DNA from: Ewingella sp. CoE-038-23
Lineage (GTDB): Bacteria; Pseudomonadota; Gammaproteobacteria; Enterobacterales; Enterobacteriaceae
Length of the DNA stretch: 64,000 bases
Direction of reading: 5' to 3'
Assembly (NCBI RefSeq): GCF_040419245.1
Contig: NZ_JAZHOH010000001.1
Location: forward strand, 2,232,001 to 2,296,000
Below, one piece after another: positions 29,967 through 38,768 of the stretch. The stretch's first letter is position 1; the number at the start of each line of letters is the position of its first letter. The notes beneath the pieces are model-generated. The model made no database searches, was not told the origin of the DNA, and was given only the letters and a program-made list of their open reading frames with translations. The translations under genes were made by a program, and so were the position numbers.

Positions 29967-30652
29967 TCAAAGCGCCCCCATCCATTCTTCAAGCTCGCTG
30001 ATTTCACCTTCTTCAGACGACGGCCCCCATTTAAGTAACACGTCGTTAAGCCCGAACTTCCCACCCTGTGCGTTGATTGCGGCCGTTGCCACCTGCGCAG
30101 CCTGCACGTCACCGCGCCAGTCACCAATAGGGCTAAGCCGGTCATAGGCGATCCACATTTTCAGTTCGCTGGCGGTGAGGGTTTGCCGGAGTTCGTGAAC
30201 GGTGCGCCCCAAGCGGAGCGCTAGAGAGAAAAGAAAGAAAGTCAGCGGCTCTTTTACTTTTTTTCAGCAACTTCCTGACTCACGCCTAAAGCAATAGCCT
30301 GTTGCACCAGACGAACGTGAACAGGCCCGTAAATCTGAGCGACCGCCTCCCGATCTTCTGCCGTAAAGACTGGTTGACCTTCTTCATCAAGCAATACGTC
30401 AATGAACAGGATCACGTCCGCAGCGCGGTTACGATTAAAAGTTTCTGCCGGTGTTAATTTTTGCGGCTCTGCACCTTCTGGCACTTCAGGATTGAGAAGA
30501 GCTTGGAAGTCCGCCCACGCCTGCCCGGATGGCTCCCGAAGTATTACCTTCGCGCCTTCCCATTCAGGGACAGTTGTCTCCTTGGTGCGGTATGCGCCAG
30601 ATGGCGCCAGCGCCAGAGCACGTAAAGAAGCGGCTAATGTTTTTTTGGTCAT
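29967..30652 (-). CDS. Tail assembly chaperone GT, made by -1 frameshift
   Basis: Fusion product of 228 residues: 132 from the G-like frame, then a shift at 30257-30263 into 96 residues of T-like sequence (VKEPLTFFLFSLALRLGRTVHELRQTL...). The T part carries LALRLGRTVxEL and ASELKMWIAYDRLSPIGD, the hallmarks of the tail assembly protein T/DUF4035 group. In lambda G and GT in a fixed ratio coat the tape measure and recruit tail tube subunits. The T frame has no proper start of its own: the first usable in-frame codon is a TTG without a ribosome-binding site. Confidence 0.85.
30254..30652 (-). CDS. G: Tail assembly chaperone G
   Basis: 132 residues, the unshifted product. It starts MTKKTLAASLRALALAP and ends SQEVAEKK at TAA. 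The family is small, acidic tail chaperones placed between tail tube and tape-measure genes. Its last codons GAA-AAA-AAG contain the slippery site, so most ribosomes should stop here and some go on to GT. Confidence 0.85.
   Translation of the reverse strand: MTKKTLAASLRALALAPSGAYRTKETTVPEWEGAKVILREPSGQAWADFQALLNPEVPEGAEPQKLTPAETFNRNRAADVILFIDVLLDEEGQPVFTAEDREAVAQIYGPVHVRLVQQAIALGVSQEVAEKK
30257..30263 (-). promoter_or_regulatory. -1 ribosomal frameshift site
   Basis: A-AAA-AAG read in the zero frame, directly before the TAA stop. The -1 frame is open from here through the T extension. Confidence 0.8.
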
Positions 30653-30710
30653 GCTAAATTTCTCTCTGTTTGATTATGACGAAAAGCGGAAGAAAAGCGG
30701 CATGAGCCGC

Positions 30711-31181
30711 TTAAGATGTCGCCTGACGAATACGCTGAGGCTTACCGCGAACGCGCAGTGAATACGTCGCGCCTACAACCGAAGACGTTGCTGCTGACCA
30801 TGAGCTCTGGCGAACTTCGACCAGAACATAAAAACCGTTGCCTGAAGGGAACAAGACGCGCAGCGCACGCAGCTCGTCGTTTTCATAGGCCGTCTGGAGA
30901 GCCTCTTGGGCCTCTTCATCGCCTACCCAGTTACGGGTGATGCTCATCTCTGCTGGCGCGGCGAGGCCGTTGGTCTGCTCCTGCTCGGTAGAGCACAGCG
31001 TGGTGACGTCGATGTCGCCTTTCTGGCCGCCAGTGAACGTGATTTCTTTGGTCGCACAGGCAGCTTCAAGCCATTTGACCCCAGCACCCGGAAAGCCCGG
31101 AGCTATAAAATCTGCTGACGTTACCGGTGCGTCGGTGACGGCTACTGTCATACCCTTCGTGACTTCGTATTTACTTGTCAT
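30711..31181 (-). CDS. Major tail (tube) protein
   Basis: 156 residues from ATG 31181 (MTSKYEVTKGMTVAV), chosen over 31196 because GGAG lies 6 bases upstream. It has the beta-rich pattern of lambda V-like tube proteins (FPGAGVKWLEAACATKEITFTGGQKGDIDVTTL) and ends RVRGKPQR-rich. Position between tail completion and G/GT genes is the standard one. No additional Ig-like domain is present. Confidence 0.82.
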   Translation of the reverse strand: MTSKYEVTKGMTVAVTDAPVTSADFIAPGFPGAGVKWLEAACATKEITFTGGQKGDIDVTTLCSTEQEQTNGLAAPAEMSITRNWVGDEEAQEALQTAYENDELRALRVLFPSGNGFYVLVEVRQSSWSAATSSVVGATYSLRVRGKPQRIRQATS

Positions 31182-31195
31182 GTGATCTCCAGACA

Positions 31196-31219
31196 TAAAA
31201 AAAGCCGCACATTGGCGGC
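31196..31219 (-). terminator. Hairpin and T-tract before the tail tube gene
   Basis: Minus strand GCCGC-CAATGT-GCGGC then T7 and ATG. One of a recurring series at module borders. Confidence 0.65.
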
Positions 31220-31237
31220 CATTGGTGAGGTTTTCAG

Positions 31238-31585
31238 TTATTGCTGGTTCTGAATTTCCAGCATGGCGCGGTAGAGCCCCGTTTCCGGCTCATATCCGTT
31301 GGTTCGATTAAGTTGAGTAAAATTCAGAGGGGCCAGCGCAAGCTGCACCTGCTCACGAAGAGCGCGGGCTTCGTCGATTGTGTTGGCGTAGACATCAACT
31401 TGTAGCGAGTCAGTTTCCTCGGCTGGGCCGCAGAACGTGTCACCAAAGTTCTCGCTTATAATGCTAAAAACCACCCACGGCGCGGAAATAGCCGGCTCAC
31501 CGGCGGCATTGGGCGGAGCAACATACGGGTATACCTGCCCGGCGGCCAGATGCCCTATCAATCCATAAACGTCAGCCTCAGTCAT
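31238..31585 (-). CDS. Tail completion protein (DUF3168-like)
   Basis: 115 residues, overlapping the preceding gene by 4 bases. MTEADVYGLIGHLAAGQVYPYVAP and TDSLQVDVYANTIDEARALREQVQLAL fit the DUF3168/tail terminator group (lambda U analogue), which caps the tube before head joining. Followed by a hairpin terminator and the tube gene. Confidence 0.72.
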   Translation of the reverse strand: MTEADVYGLIGHLAAGQVYPYVAPPNAAGEPAISAPWVVFSIISENFGDTFCGPAEETDSLQVDVYANTIDEARALREQVQLALAPLNFTQLNRTNGYEPETGLYRAMLEIQNQQ

Positions 31586-32049
31586 TTTGATAGCGCCTCA
31601 TCAATGGCCCGATTCGCCGTCGCAAAGGCGGCATTTGTGGCATCTTCCTGACGCGCGTCATAGGCTGGGCGGATGAAAGGTATTGCAGGCATGTTAGACG
31701 TGCCTATCTCAACAAATCGCCAGTAGAAAGCATTCCGGCGGTCGTTGGTTTTCATTTTGTTATCGCTGTTCCCCGTCCGTGGGTTGGTACCGCGAACATG
31801 CACGCCCGAAGATATGTCACCATTACGGTCACGCTGCGTCATGACAACAATATTCTTCTTCAGCTTGCCGGTACGCTCTGGCGCGCGCTTTACCGCTTCG
31901 TCTTTGAAAATGGTAGCCGCCGCCCGCGTCGCATTGCGCATGACCTTTCGATTCTCAGCTTTACTCAACGCGTTAAGGTCTTCTGAAATATCCAGCAGGT
32001 CTGAAAAATCCAGTTTCGTATCAATCAAGACTTCACCCCCTGCTTGCAT
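31582..32049 (-). CDS. HK97 gp10-family tail component
   Basis: Up to 155 residues. The MRNATRAAATIFKDEAVKRAPERTGKLKKNI stretch (about 38-68) is the core of HK97 gp10 proteins, which act at the head-tail joint (lambda Z analogue). The ATG at 32049 overlaps the previous gene by 25 bases; a TTG at 32028 with AGGGGG upstream is a reasonable alternative start. Confidence 0.82.
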   Translation of the reverse strand: MQAGGEVLIDTKLDFSDLLDISEDLNALSKAENRKVMRNATRAAATIFKDEAVKRAPERTGKLKKNIVVMTQRDRNGDISSGVHVRGTNPRTGNSDNKMKTNDRRNAFYWRFVEIGTSNMPAIPFIRPAYDARQEDATNAAFATANRAIDEALSK

Positions 32050-32366
32050 AGCATTTCGAGGCGCGCCATTTTGGCATCAGGCAAAGGTATGCCGGTAACC
32101 TCTAAAGTCATCCCTTTAAACGGCCCCGTCTCACAGACCAGTCTGGATGATGCCGTGACATCGGCGCGGTACCGCATCCAAACTCTGATGGTGGCCTCCG
32201 CTTTTTCAGCACCTGATGACATGATTTCACGTGAACTGATCGCCTTACATTCGGCCGGAATTTTAGTGGCCACGTCGAACCACTCTTTTTGCGGCTGCCC
32301 GGACGGCGATTTTATTGTCCTGAAATTTTGCAACGTTAAACGATGCCTGAATCGTCCGGGTTCCAT
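32025..32366 (-). CDS. Head closure (head-tail adaptor) protein
   Basis: 113 residues of the SPP1 gp16 / HK97 gp7-like family: MEPGRFRHRLTLQN at the start and a beta-barrel pattern through VWMRYRADVTASSRLV. It closes the connector after packaging. It overlaps its neighbours (1 base upstream, about 25 bases downstream). Confidence 0.8.
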   Translation of the reverse strand: MEPGRFRHRLTLQNFRTIKSPSGQPQKEWFDVATKIPAECKAISSREIMSSGAEKAEATIRVWMRYRADVTASSRLVCETGPFKGMTLEVTGIPLPDAKMARLEMLCKQGVKS

Positions 32367-32692
32367 CAGGATGTCTCCTCTACTGAAGTACTATTTCCCC
32401 AGTTTCGGCAGGTCCACATGAGACTCTCAGCAGCGCGATTAACGTAAAGTTGCACCTCCGTCTGGCTGGTCCTGTGTTCAAACAGATCGCCAAATATCAG
32501 GAGCATGGCGGTGATAACCGGTGAAGGAATGTCATTGGCTACTTTCCACGCGGGTTCGTCGCACCAGCGCAGACAATAATCCAGCGCGCTTTGCGCATAA
32601 CGGGTGATCAGCGCGTCTCGGTCATCACCATCAAACTCGATGTGCTGGCGTAGTTCTTCAATGGGCACAACGTCAGTTACAGCAATAGCCAT
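32366..32692 (-). CDS. Head-tail connector protein (HK97 gp6-like)
   Basis: 108 residues from ATG 32692. Helical protein with EELRQHIEFDGDDRDALITRYAQSALDYC, the pattern of gp6/gp15-type connectors that bind below the portal. It follows the capsid gene by 38 bases that contain a GC-rich hairpin (about 32703-32720) without T-tract. Confidence 0.82.
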   Translation of the reverse strand: MAIAVTDVVPIEELRQHIEFDGDDRDALITRYAQSALDYCLRWCDEPAWKVANDIPSPVITAMLLIFGDLFEHRTSQTEVQLYVNRAAESLMWTCRNWGNSTSVEETS

Positions 32693-32730
32693 CAGCAATC
32701 AGGGCGGGTTTCCCCGCCTCGCTCCGTCTA

Positions 32731-33888
32731 TCAAGAACCAGATTCGAAGGTGCCCTTGATGAGTGCCTTCGGACGGTAGTGCGCCAGCGCCAGACGTTCT
32801 TCACACAGAATGGTCAGCATGTTTTTCACGAAGTTATCTCGGTCTTCGCGGCTAACCTCGATGCTTGCATCCATGCGGTCCCAAACCTGAGAAGCCATAT
32901 CGAAACCACCGACGGTGAACGTACCCTGTGCCTGTGCTTGGGTTGAAACAACCGGAAGCCCCCACATTACGTTGCTGGTGAATGCCTGAGGCCCGCCAAA
33001 GATATAGCGGCCTTCGTTATCTTTCAGCAGCGCGATACCGTGCCAGTCACGCGGGTTCAAAATGATGCCTGACGCGCTGAATTCAGATTCTGTGACCTGA
33101 TAAATCGCATGTGCAATCAGGTCGGCGCGGGTATCACCCGTTGCGTTCAGAGTGGCATCATAAGCAGTTGCAACGTGGTTAATGCCTTCCAGATCATCGC
33201 CGGTGCCGTCGCCGTTCAGCAATTGTCCCTCTTCCTTCAGGGCCAGACCATACATCAGGCGGTTGTTCACGTAGGACTGAAGCATAGGGGCATCGTCCAT
33301 AACCTGACGCGAAGCCTGAATCCAGTGAGCAACGGTTTTTACGTTTGCCGTCTGCTTGCTGAAAGTAATATCTGACTCAGGTTTCAATGCTTTTTCAGCA
33401 ACAGTGGCCGCGTTGTTCGTGAATACTTCTTCACGCACATATTCCAGAGAGTTGCTGGAGATGCGCCCTTGCGCCAACAGGTCGCGAATGGTCAGGCGAC
33501 GCAGGCCCGGCATGACGATGCCCGGCACCTGCAATGGCTGGATCAGCGAACCAGCTGAGGCAGCATCACTGCCAAGAGACTTATTGAAGGTCTTGGCATC
33601 GAAACTACCTTTGCTGCCGTTCCATGACTTGGTCAGCTCTTCGGCGGCACGCTCTGAGAAAGATTTTTTCTCTTCTGGATTTTCCGCGCCGCTAGCAAAT
33701 TTCTGCTCGATATCGAAAAGACGTGCACCAGATTTCTTCAGCTCTTCCTGAACTTTCATCAGGTCATCTTGAAGTTGCTTGGATACCTGACCGGTGCTTT
33801 CGATTTCTTTTTTCTGTGCATCGAAAAGTTGCTGCATGTTGTTCTGCGATTCTTCGATGGCTTTTTGAATATTGGCTAATTCGGACAT
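32731..33888 (-). CDS. Major capsid protein, HK97 fold
   Basis: 385 residues. The N-terminal about 100 residues are a coiled-coil delta domain (scaffold) to be removed by the phage protease. The mature part has VPGIVMPGLRRLTIRDLL, the E-loop region EEVFTNNAATVAEKA, and the P-domain and A-domain patterns of HK97 gp5 (IILNPRDWHGIALLKDNEGRYIFGGP). Codon use is host-like. It lies after the protease, with a 1-base overlap. Confidence 0.93.
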   Translation of the reverse strand: MSELANIQKAIEESQNNMQQLFDAQKKEIESTGQVSKQLQDDLMKVQEELKKSGARLFDIEQKFASGAENPEEKKSFSERAAEELTKSWNGSKGSFDAKTFNKSLGSDAASAGSLIQPLQVPGIVMPGLRRLTIRDLLAQGRISSNSLEYVREEVFTNNAATVAEKALKPESDITFSKQTANVKTVAHWIQASRQVMDDAPMLQSYVNNRLMYGLALKEEGQLLNGDGTGDDLEGINHVATAYDATLNATGDTRADLIAHAIYQVTESEFSASGIILNPRDWHGIALLKDNEGRYIFGGPQAFTSNVMWGLPVVSTQAQAQGTFTVGGFDMASQVWDRMDASIEVSREDRDNFVKNMLTILCEERLALAHYRPKALIKGTFESGS

Positions 33889-34568
33889 TATTGGTTTCCT
33901 AATTTTCGAGGGAAAGATTGGATGCTCTCGAGTAGAGCTGCGATTTCTGATTTGTCTTGGTCGCCCTCGGACTCACTCCGAATTGCTGACTTAAACCGGG
34001 CAATCATGCCCACTGCCTGCGACTTCGATAATCCGACTGAATCCCTCAGCCAGTTCTCAATGTCGCGAATAGTTTCGATGCCTTCAGCGCTCTTCATTGC
34101 AGAGACCCCGGCCAATTCATTAGCTGGGAAGGTGCACACGCTGATCTCGCGCAGTGCGGCAACGTTTTTGAAGATTCGTCCGGACGTCCCCATCGAGTAA
34201 TCGTCTTTGGAGACAGAGAAGCCGACCGACATACCTTCGACGGTGCCGTGCTGCATGGCAGCCTTCAAATCCGACGCGCCGCTATGCCCCGGCGTCAGTT
34301 GCCCGCGAACCAAAAGCCCTTTGCTGTCTTCCTCCAGCGCATCCCACTTGCCAACGGGCAAATCCCACGTCTTGTGGTTAAAAAACATGGCCACTTTGCG
34401 GGTCTGGTTGGCTAGCGCGTTCTTGAATGCGCCGGGGAGGATGATGTCGCCATCTGAATCGGTATTGTTAAAGACAGAGGCGTAACCTTCGAAGATCCCC
34501 TGCTTTCCATCACCTGTGAATTTGATTTCGGTCTGGTCAAAGGACAGCGTTTTATTAATTTCTGGCAT
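33888..34568 (-). CDS. Prohead (HK97 family) protease
   Basis: 226 residues from ATG 34568, with GGGGG 5 bases upstream (in-frame ATGs at 34571 and 34580 are alternatives). It trims the scaffold part of the capsid protein. The domain spans about 5-160, with the catalytic His in FFNHKTWDLPVGKW and Ser in HGTVEGMSVGFSV. The C-terminus is a charged helix. Its start lies just after a hairpin that is formed by the last codons of the portal gene. Confidence 0.92.
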   Translation of the reverse strand: MPEINKTLSFDQTEIKFTGDGKQGIFEGYASVFNNTDSDGDIILPGAFKNALANQTRKVAMFFNHKTWDLPVGKWDALEEDSKGLLVRGQLTPGHSGASDLKAAMQHGTVEGMSVGFSVSKDDYSMGTSGRIFKNVAALREISVCTFPANELAGVSAMKSAEGIETIRDIENWLRDSVGLSKSQAVGMIARFKSAIRSESEGDQDKSEIAALLESIQSFPRKLGNQ

Positions 34569-34571
34569 CAT

Positions 34572-34605
34572 GGCCCCCATAAAAACTAAGACCCGCTTTC
34601 GCGAG
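34572..34605 (-). terminator. Hairpin and T-tract at the portal / protease border
   Basis: Minus strand AGACTCGC-GAAA-GCGGGTCT (one G-U pair) then TAGTTTTT. The stem encodes the last portal residues ETRESGS and its stop. Confidence 0.6.
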
Positions 34606-35863
34606 TCTCGTTGTTGTTGCCCAGTTGAGTGATTGGCACGTACTGCGCCTGCCGGAAAGCGACATCGCCGCCCGGTAAAGGTGTCTGGTTATCAATGCGG
34701 CGCATTTCGTTGATGGTACGAAGGCCAGCTTCACCCATCGATTTCATGTAAGCAGCCCGAGAAGCTGAGTCACCACGCAGAAGGCCATCGAGATTATGTT
34801 CTGCATGTAAGAAACCGACTTGGTCAGGCTTAAGCAGCCACCGTTGGATGCAGTTTTCCCAACGGGAGATATAGGGCTGAAGCGTGTATTGCAGGAAACC
34901 GAGATTCTGCTGCTCGATCCCCGATCCCCAACTGGTTGATTTCTCAACATCCCCAACGAGATGAGGCGGAACGCCAAAGAATCGTGCAAGTTCGCTAACC
35001 TGAAACTTTCGCGATGCCATCATTTCAGCATCTTGCGGAGTAACACCGATGGCTGATGTGCTGAATCCTGCCTCAAGTATCCATAGGCGTTTTCTTACCG
35101 GGCCACCTGCAATCTCTTTAAAATTCGCTTCGACCTGCGAGCGCTGCTGCTCGGTTAGCACCTTTTCACCTGTTGAAAGAATTTGCGGAGATTTTGCGCC
35201 GTTAGCGAAGAAATCACGCTGCTGGTCTTCCATCGCCACGGCGACGCCCGCAGATTTACAAGCATGTGCAATCGGCGAAAGGCCGACGAGCCCATTGAAA
35301 CCAAACCCCTTCAGGTGGAATATTTCGCTTTGCTGAAAGTTGGCATACTCACTATCGCGCTGATATCGGTAGATCAGCCTTTTCCCTTGCATTCTCACGT
35401 CCATATTTGCGGACATAAGAGGAAGCAGGCTTATGATGTCGCCAGAGCGATTGCGCTCTATCAGGGCATATGAATTGCCGTAAAAGCACAGCTGCATCGT
35501 CATGGCCTCTCGGAAATCCTGAGCGGTCATATACTGGTTGGGCGAGTACTGTAAAAGCCTTGCCAGAGGGTTATCGTTGATGCCGACTTTGCTCCGGTTA
35601 TTGCTTTTATCGGTTTCAAAGACATCGAGCGGTAAAGTTGACGTTAAGGTGGAAATAAGGCTAACGCAGCGCCACACCGTGGAGATCTGAAGAATTCTCT
35701 CATCGGTAATGCTTGAATCGCCAAGATGCCCACTGGCTGAGACAGGGCCGGTTTGGGAGCCATTCTCTGGCGTTACCAGACGACCACCGACAAACCATGA
35801 TGCCGCCCGAGCCCACCAGCCATTATTCGTTCTGAGGTCGATGCTGTATTTAGGTTCTTCCAT
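34586..35863 (-). CDS. Portal protein (HK97 gp3-like)
   Basis: 425 residues. Dodecameric channel through which DNA enters the head. VWRCVSLISTLTSTLPLDVF, FREAMTMQLCFYGNSYALIERN and the AEMMASRKFQVSELARFFGVPPHLVGD stretch are diagnostic of HK97-type portals. The start shares one base with the large terminase stop. Long for a minimal portal only at its C-terminal tail. Confidence 0.94.
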   Translation of the reverse strand: MEEPKYSIDLRTNNGWWARAASWFVGGRLVTPENGSQTGPVSASGHLGDSSITDERILQISTVWRCVSLISTLTSTLPLDVFETDKSNNRSKVGINDNPLARLLQYSPNQYMTAQDFREAMTMQLCFYGNSYALIERNRSGDIISLLPLMSANMDVRMQGKRLIYRYQRDSEYANFQQSEIFHLKGFGFNGLVGLSPIAHACKSAGVAVAMEDQQRDFFANGAKSPQILSTGEKVLTEQQRSQVEANFKEIAGGPVRKRLWILEAGFSTSAIGVTPQDAEMMASRKFQVSELARFFGVPPHLVGDVEKSTSWGSGIEQQNLGFLQYTLQPYISRWENCIQRWLLKPDQVGFLHAEHNLDGLLRGDSASRAAYMKSMGEAGLRTINEMRRIDNQTPLPGGDVAFRQAQYVPITQLGNNNETRESGS

Positions 35864-37377
35864 TACATGCTCAGTGGTTTAAATATGAAGTCGTCAAAGT
35901 CACCACCTTTTTCAGTGACTTCCCCATTGGCCGCGCCCACCGACATCGTGAGTGCGACCATGCCGTCAATTCGGCCTGTTGCTTTTGATTTATCGAGCTT
36001 GCGGTTTCCGGCAGCGTCCTTCACAACCACCGCGTTGACAGCGCACATCGTCAAAACCGGATGCATTCCGTGCCTAACGCGCCCGTTGAGCATGACGGAC
36101 TCGAGGGTATCTACGGCTGGCCCCATATCCTTGAAGCCTTGGCCGAATTCAACCAGCGGCAGGGATAAACCAATTGCGTCAGCGTCTTTCCTGAACTGCT
36201 CTATTCGCCAGCGGTCAAACGCGAGAGAGGTAATGTCAAAATCACTGATGATTTCTGCGATATCGTTTACCACAAACGCATAGTCTACGGACGCGCCGGG
36301 CGTCGTCCTAAGCAGGCCTTGTTTAACCCATACGTCATAAGGTGCGCGGTCGGTTTTCGCTCTCTCAACCAGCGTTTTTTCTGGTGTCCAGAAGAAGGGG
36401 AAGATATCCCAAATACCATCTTCGTCCTCGCCAGCAATGACCAGTGCGGTTAAGTCGTTGCGTGCTGACAAGTCCAAACCGGCATACCATTTTCTCGGCG
36501 AGTTCACCGGCACGCCTCCGCAAAGCTCCCAAATGCTTCGGGAAATGAACGGTGAAACGGTAGACACTCGCTGATTAAGATTAAGGTTTCGGTAGGTGTT
36601 CTCGAAGCTCGGCATTCTTCCTGCTTTTTCGGCCTGCCTCGCCATGTCCTTTTCAGACCTGAAAGTGCCTAGTGCAGGATTTGCAGCTAACCACGTATCT
36701 CTAAGGCTAATATCTGCATCTTTCGGAGCCTCGTAAACGTGACAGACAATGTGCGGGTCTTTCGACTTAACAGCATCATCAATCCAGATACTTAACAGGT
36801 CAGCGTCATTAGCCGCCTGTGTGCTGATCACAATCAGCAGCGGGTTTTCATGTGCGCCCTGCGCGGTAGTTATCGCGTCGATGAAATCATCCTGAGAGCC
36901 GCGGACCTGTCCCGTCTCGTCAAGAATTGCCAAAATTGGGGACAGGCCATGCGTGGTTTTACCCTCTGCGGACAACGCTTTGTATTCGACGTTGCAAGGC
37001 AGGCCAATCAGCTTCTTGCCGCTTGGCGTGATATGCACAAGGTCCTGCAAAGCAGTGTTGAGATTAACCATCTTCACCGCGAGGTTAAAAACGATGGACG
37101 CCTGCTCACGACTTAGAGCACCGCTGACGATCTGCGAGTTTTGCACAGCCTCCGGCCCAACCAGATGTGCAAGAAGAATCCCTGCGATGAGGCCTGTTTT
37201 GCCGTTCTTACGGGCAATGCTAAGGATCGCCATGTCGGTGCCGACAGGATTGTCATAAATAGCCAGAATGAATCGTTTTTGAAACGGGTCCAATCTCATT
37301 GGCTGACCAATAAGTTTGCCCTCTGGTACCAGACAAAAGCGCTCAATGAACGCTATAACACGCTCACCTCGCGTCAT
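35863..37377 (-). CDS. terL: Terminase large subunit (HK97 type)
   Basis: 504 residues, the packaging ATPase and nuclease. The ATPase motor has a Walker A variant (LSIARKNGKTGLI, about residues 51-63) and Walker B LAILDET (about 148-154). The RNase H-like nuclease domain starts with YAGLDLSARNDLTAL (about 288-302). The C-terminal DFDDFIFKPLSM end is typical. The family belongs to cos-type phages with 3' overhangs. It follows terS by 6 bases. Confidence 0.95.
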   Translation of the reverse strand: MTRGERVIAFIERFCLVPEGKLIGQPMRLDPFQKRFILAIYDNPVGTDMAILSIARKNGKTGLIAGILLAHLVGPEAVQNSQIVSGALSREQASIVFNLAVKMVNLNTALQDLVHITPSGKKLIGLPCNVEYKALSAEGKTTHGLSPILAILDETGQVRGSQDDFIDAITTAQGAHENPLLIVISTQAANDADLLSIWIDDAVKSKDPHIVCHVYEAPKDADISLRDTWLAANPALGTFRSEKDMARQAEKAGRMPSFENTYRNLNLNQRVSTVSPFISRSIWELCGGVPVNSPRKWYAGLDLSARNDLTALVIAGEDEDGIWDIFPFFWTPEKTLVERAKTDRAPYDVWVKQGLLRTTPGASVDYAFVVNDIAEIISDFDITSLAFDRWRIEQFRKDADAIGLSLPLVEFGQGFKDMGPAVDTLESVMLNGRVRHGMHPVLTMCAVNAVVVKDAAGNRKLDKSKATGRIDGMVALTMSVGAANGEVTEKGGDFDDFIFKPLSM

Positions 37378-37383
37378 AATTTG

Positions 37384-37869
37384 TTATCCGTGTTTAGGGA
37401 AAGCGATCAGGTTGTCTTCTTCTTCAGCGTGGTGCGATTTAGTGTTTCGTGCCGCGCGGTCGTTCTGATTTCGATTCTTCTGGTCTCGGCTCTCGCCATT
37501 AGTGGCGTGAGAGTGAATTTGTAAATCACGGCGCTGGGCCAGAATGGTTCGCTGCAATTCGACTATCTGCTTGCGGTAGTCTTTGATAAGTCCTTCGTCA
37601 CGGTCTTCGCCGCGCACCCGCTCTTCTTTGCGTAAATCTTTGCGCAAAACGGTAATATAGAGCTGATTATTGGCGAGTTCGGCGGCAGCCAGCAGGTCAG
37701 CCGGTGTCCAACTGTCCAGCGCTTTTGATCTGATATTGTCATGCCAAAATGGTTCGGCTTTTTTCTCCAAACCCGCATGCGCTGGCGGTTGGATGGTGTC
37801 CACTGTTGCATTTTGCATGGCTTGAATTGCCGCCGACGAACTGTCGGAACGGGTTCTTTTTTCTGCCAT
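37384..37869 (-). CDS. terS: Terminase small subunit
   Basis: 161 residues of the P27/HK97-like small terminase group: helical, with SWTPADLLAAAELANNQLYITVLRKDL in the middle and a long charged, Asn- and His-rich tail. It recognises the cos region and stimulates TerL. AAGGTGTTGACAT precedes the ATG. Confidence 0.8.
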   Translation of the reverse strand: MAEKRTRSDSSSAAIQAMQNATVDTIQPPAHAGLEKKAEPFWHDNIRSKALDSWTPADLLAAAELANNQLYITVLRKDLRKEERVRGEDRDEGLIKDYRKQIVELQRTILAQRRDLQIHSHATNGESRDQKNRNQNDRAARNTKSHHAEEEDNLIAFPKHG

Positions 37870-38010
37870 ATGTCAACACCTTTAAAACTGAAAAAATCGG
37901 GTTAGCGTTAAAATAGAACTTTGGCAGCGGTCTTTAGGGGCAAAGCCTTTGAAGATTTACCCCTCCCCCCGCCCTAGATGCGAATCGATATCATTGCAAA
38001 TGAAACCATT
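37870..38010. other. Gap upstream of terS, possible cos region
   Basis: 141 bases without a gene between terS and the small gene upstream. It has a strongly biased tract (CCCCTCCCCCCGCCC at about 37962-37975). In HK97-type phages the cohesive end lies near terS and the HNH gene, so this gap is a candidate, but I cannot locate a cut site. Confidence 0.3.
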
Positions 38011-38211
38011 TCACTTGGTAATCATTTCCATTCCATCGGTTTGAAACTCGGCACCAATCAGTCCGAAGGCCACGGTGGCCTCTCCCTCTGGATAGTCGCG
38101 CAGTATCTCGCGGATCTTCTTCTCGGCTTCTTTCACCTTCACCTGCTGTTGCTCCGGCAGTGATGCGATGAGTCCTTTAAACATCAGTATGGTTTGTTGG
38201 TCTTGCGTCAT
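38011..38211 (-). CDS. Small hypothetical protein next to HNH nuclease
   Basis: 66 residues, acidic and helical (LIASLPEQQQVKVKEAEKKIREIL). The start shares one base with the stop of the HNH gene, which implies coupling. Proteins of this type are common between HNH and terS in lambdoid phages; function unknown. Confidence 0.7.
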   Translation of the reverse strand: MTQDQQTILMFKGLIASLPEQQQVKVKEAEKKIREILRDYPEGEATVAFGLIGAEFQTDGMEMITK

Positions 38212-38549
38212 TACTTACTCCAGTGCGAGTTTGGGTCGAGAGGATAGCCATTAGCATCACAGCCGATGACAACACCGCCTTTTTCCATTCGCTGCTTGGT
38301 TGAGTCGTGGTGAGGCTTACACAGTGGTTGCCAGTTCTTCTTATCCCAGAACAGCTTCTGTGCCTTCGTGATTTCCTGCTGATTGCCTGACTTAATGGCG
38401 TCAGTGAGCTTGTGGGGTTCGATGTGGTCAACGACTGACGCGGCCACTATGCGATGCTGCTCTTGGCACATAATGCATAGCGGGTTATCTCTGAGGAATG
38501 ACAGGCGCGCCTTGTTCCATCGGCTGCCATAAACTCGTGGCTCTTTCAT
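38211..38549 (-). CDS. HNH endonuclease
   Basis: 112 residues with a complete HNH motif: PLCIMC and LCKPHH for zinc, VVDHIEPHKL with the catalytic His, and WDKKNWQPLC with the Asn. In HK97-like phages an HNH protein beside the terminase is needed for specific cos cutting and packaging. That role is inferred here from the neighbours. Confidence 0.9.
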   Translation of the reverse strand: MKEPRVYGSRWNKARLSFLRDNPLCIMCQEQHRIVAASVVDHIEPHKLTDAIKSGNQQEITKAQKLFWDKKNWQPLCKPHHDSTKQRMEKGGVVIGCDANGYPLDPNSHWSK

Positions 38550-38560
38550 TTAGTCTCACG

Positions 38561-38758
38561 CTAATCCAGATTGATGGTGACTGGGTTTTCAGCCTGCTGC
38601 TCTTTGATGTAAAAGCTGGCGGTGATGATTGGCAACTTATTAGGCTCGGTGATGATGTTCGATTCTACTTGCTGGCCAACCAGCTCACCCTCTACCGCAA
38701 TCCCATAACCCCAGAACATGCCGCGCTTATATAACTTTGCTAACTGAATCTGTTTCAT
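38561..38758 (-). CDS. Small hypothetical phage protein
   Basis: 65 residues, beta-rich (LYKRGMFWGYGIAVEGELVGQQVESNII). GAGTGAGGCAGC lies just before the ATG. It is between a glycosyltransferase and the HNH gene, in the same direction. No recognised family; possibly a structural or regulatory protein. Confidence 0.6.
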   Translation of the reverse strand: MKQIQLAKLYKRGMFWGYGIAVEGELVGQQVESNIITEPNKLPIITASFYIKEQQAENPVTINLD

Positions 38759-38768
38759 GCTGCCTCAC

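Noticed and set aside
30167..30212. Independent start for the T-like frame
   Set aside because: TTG without ribosome-binding site; open -1 frame from the slippery site explains it better.
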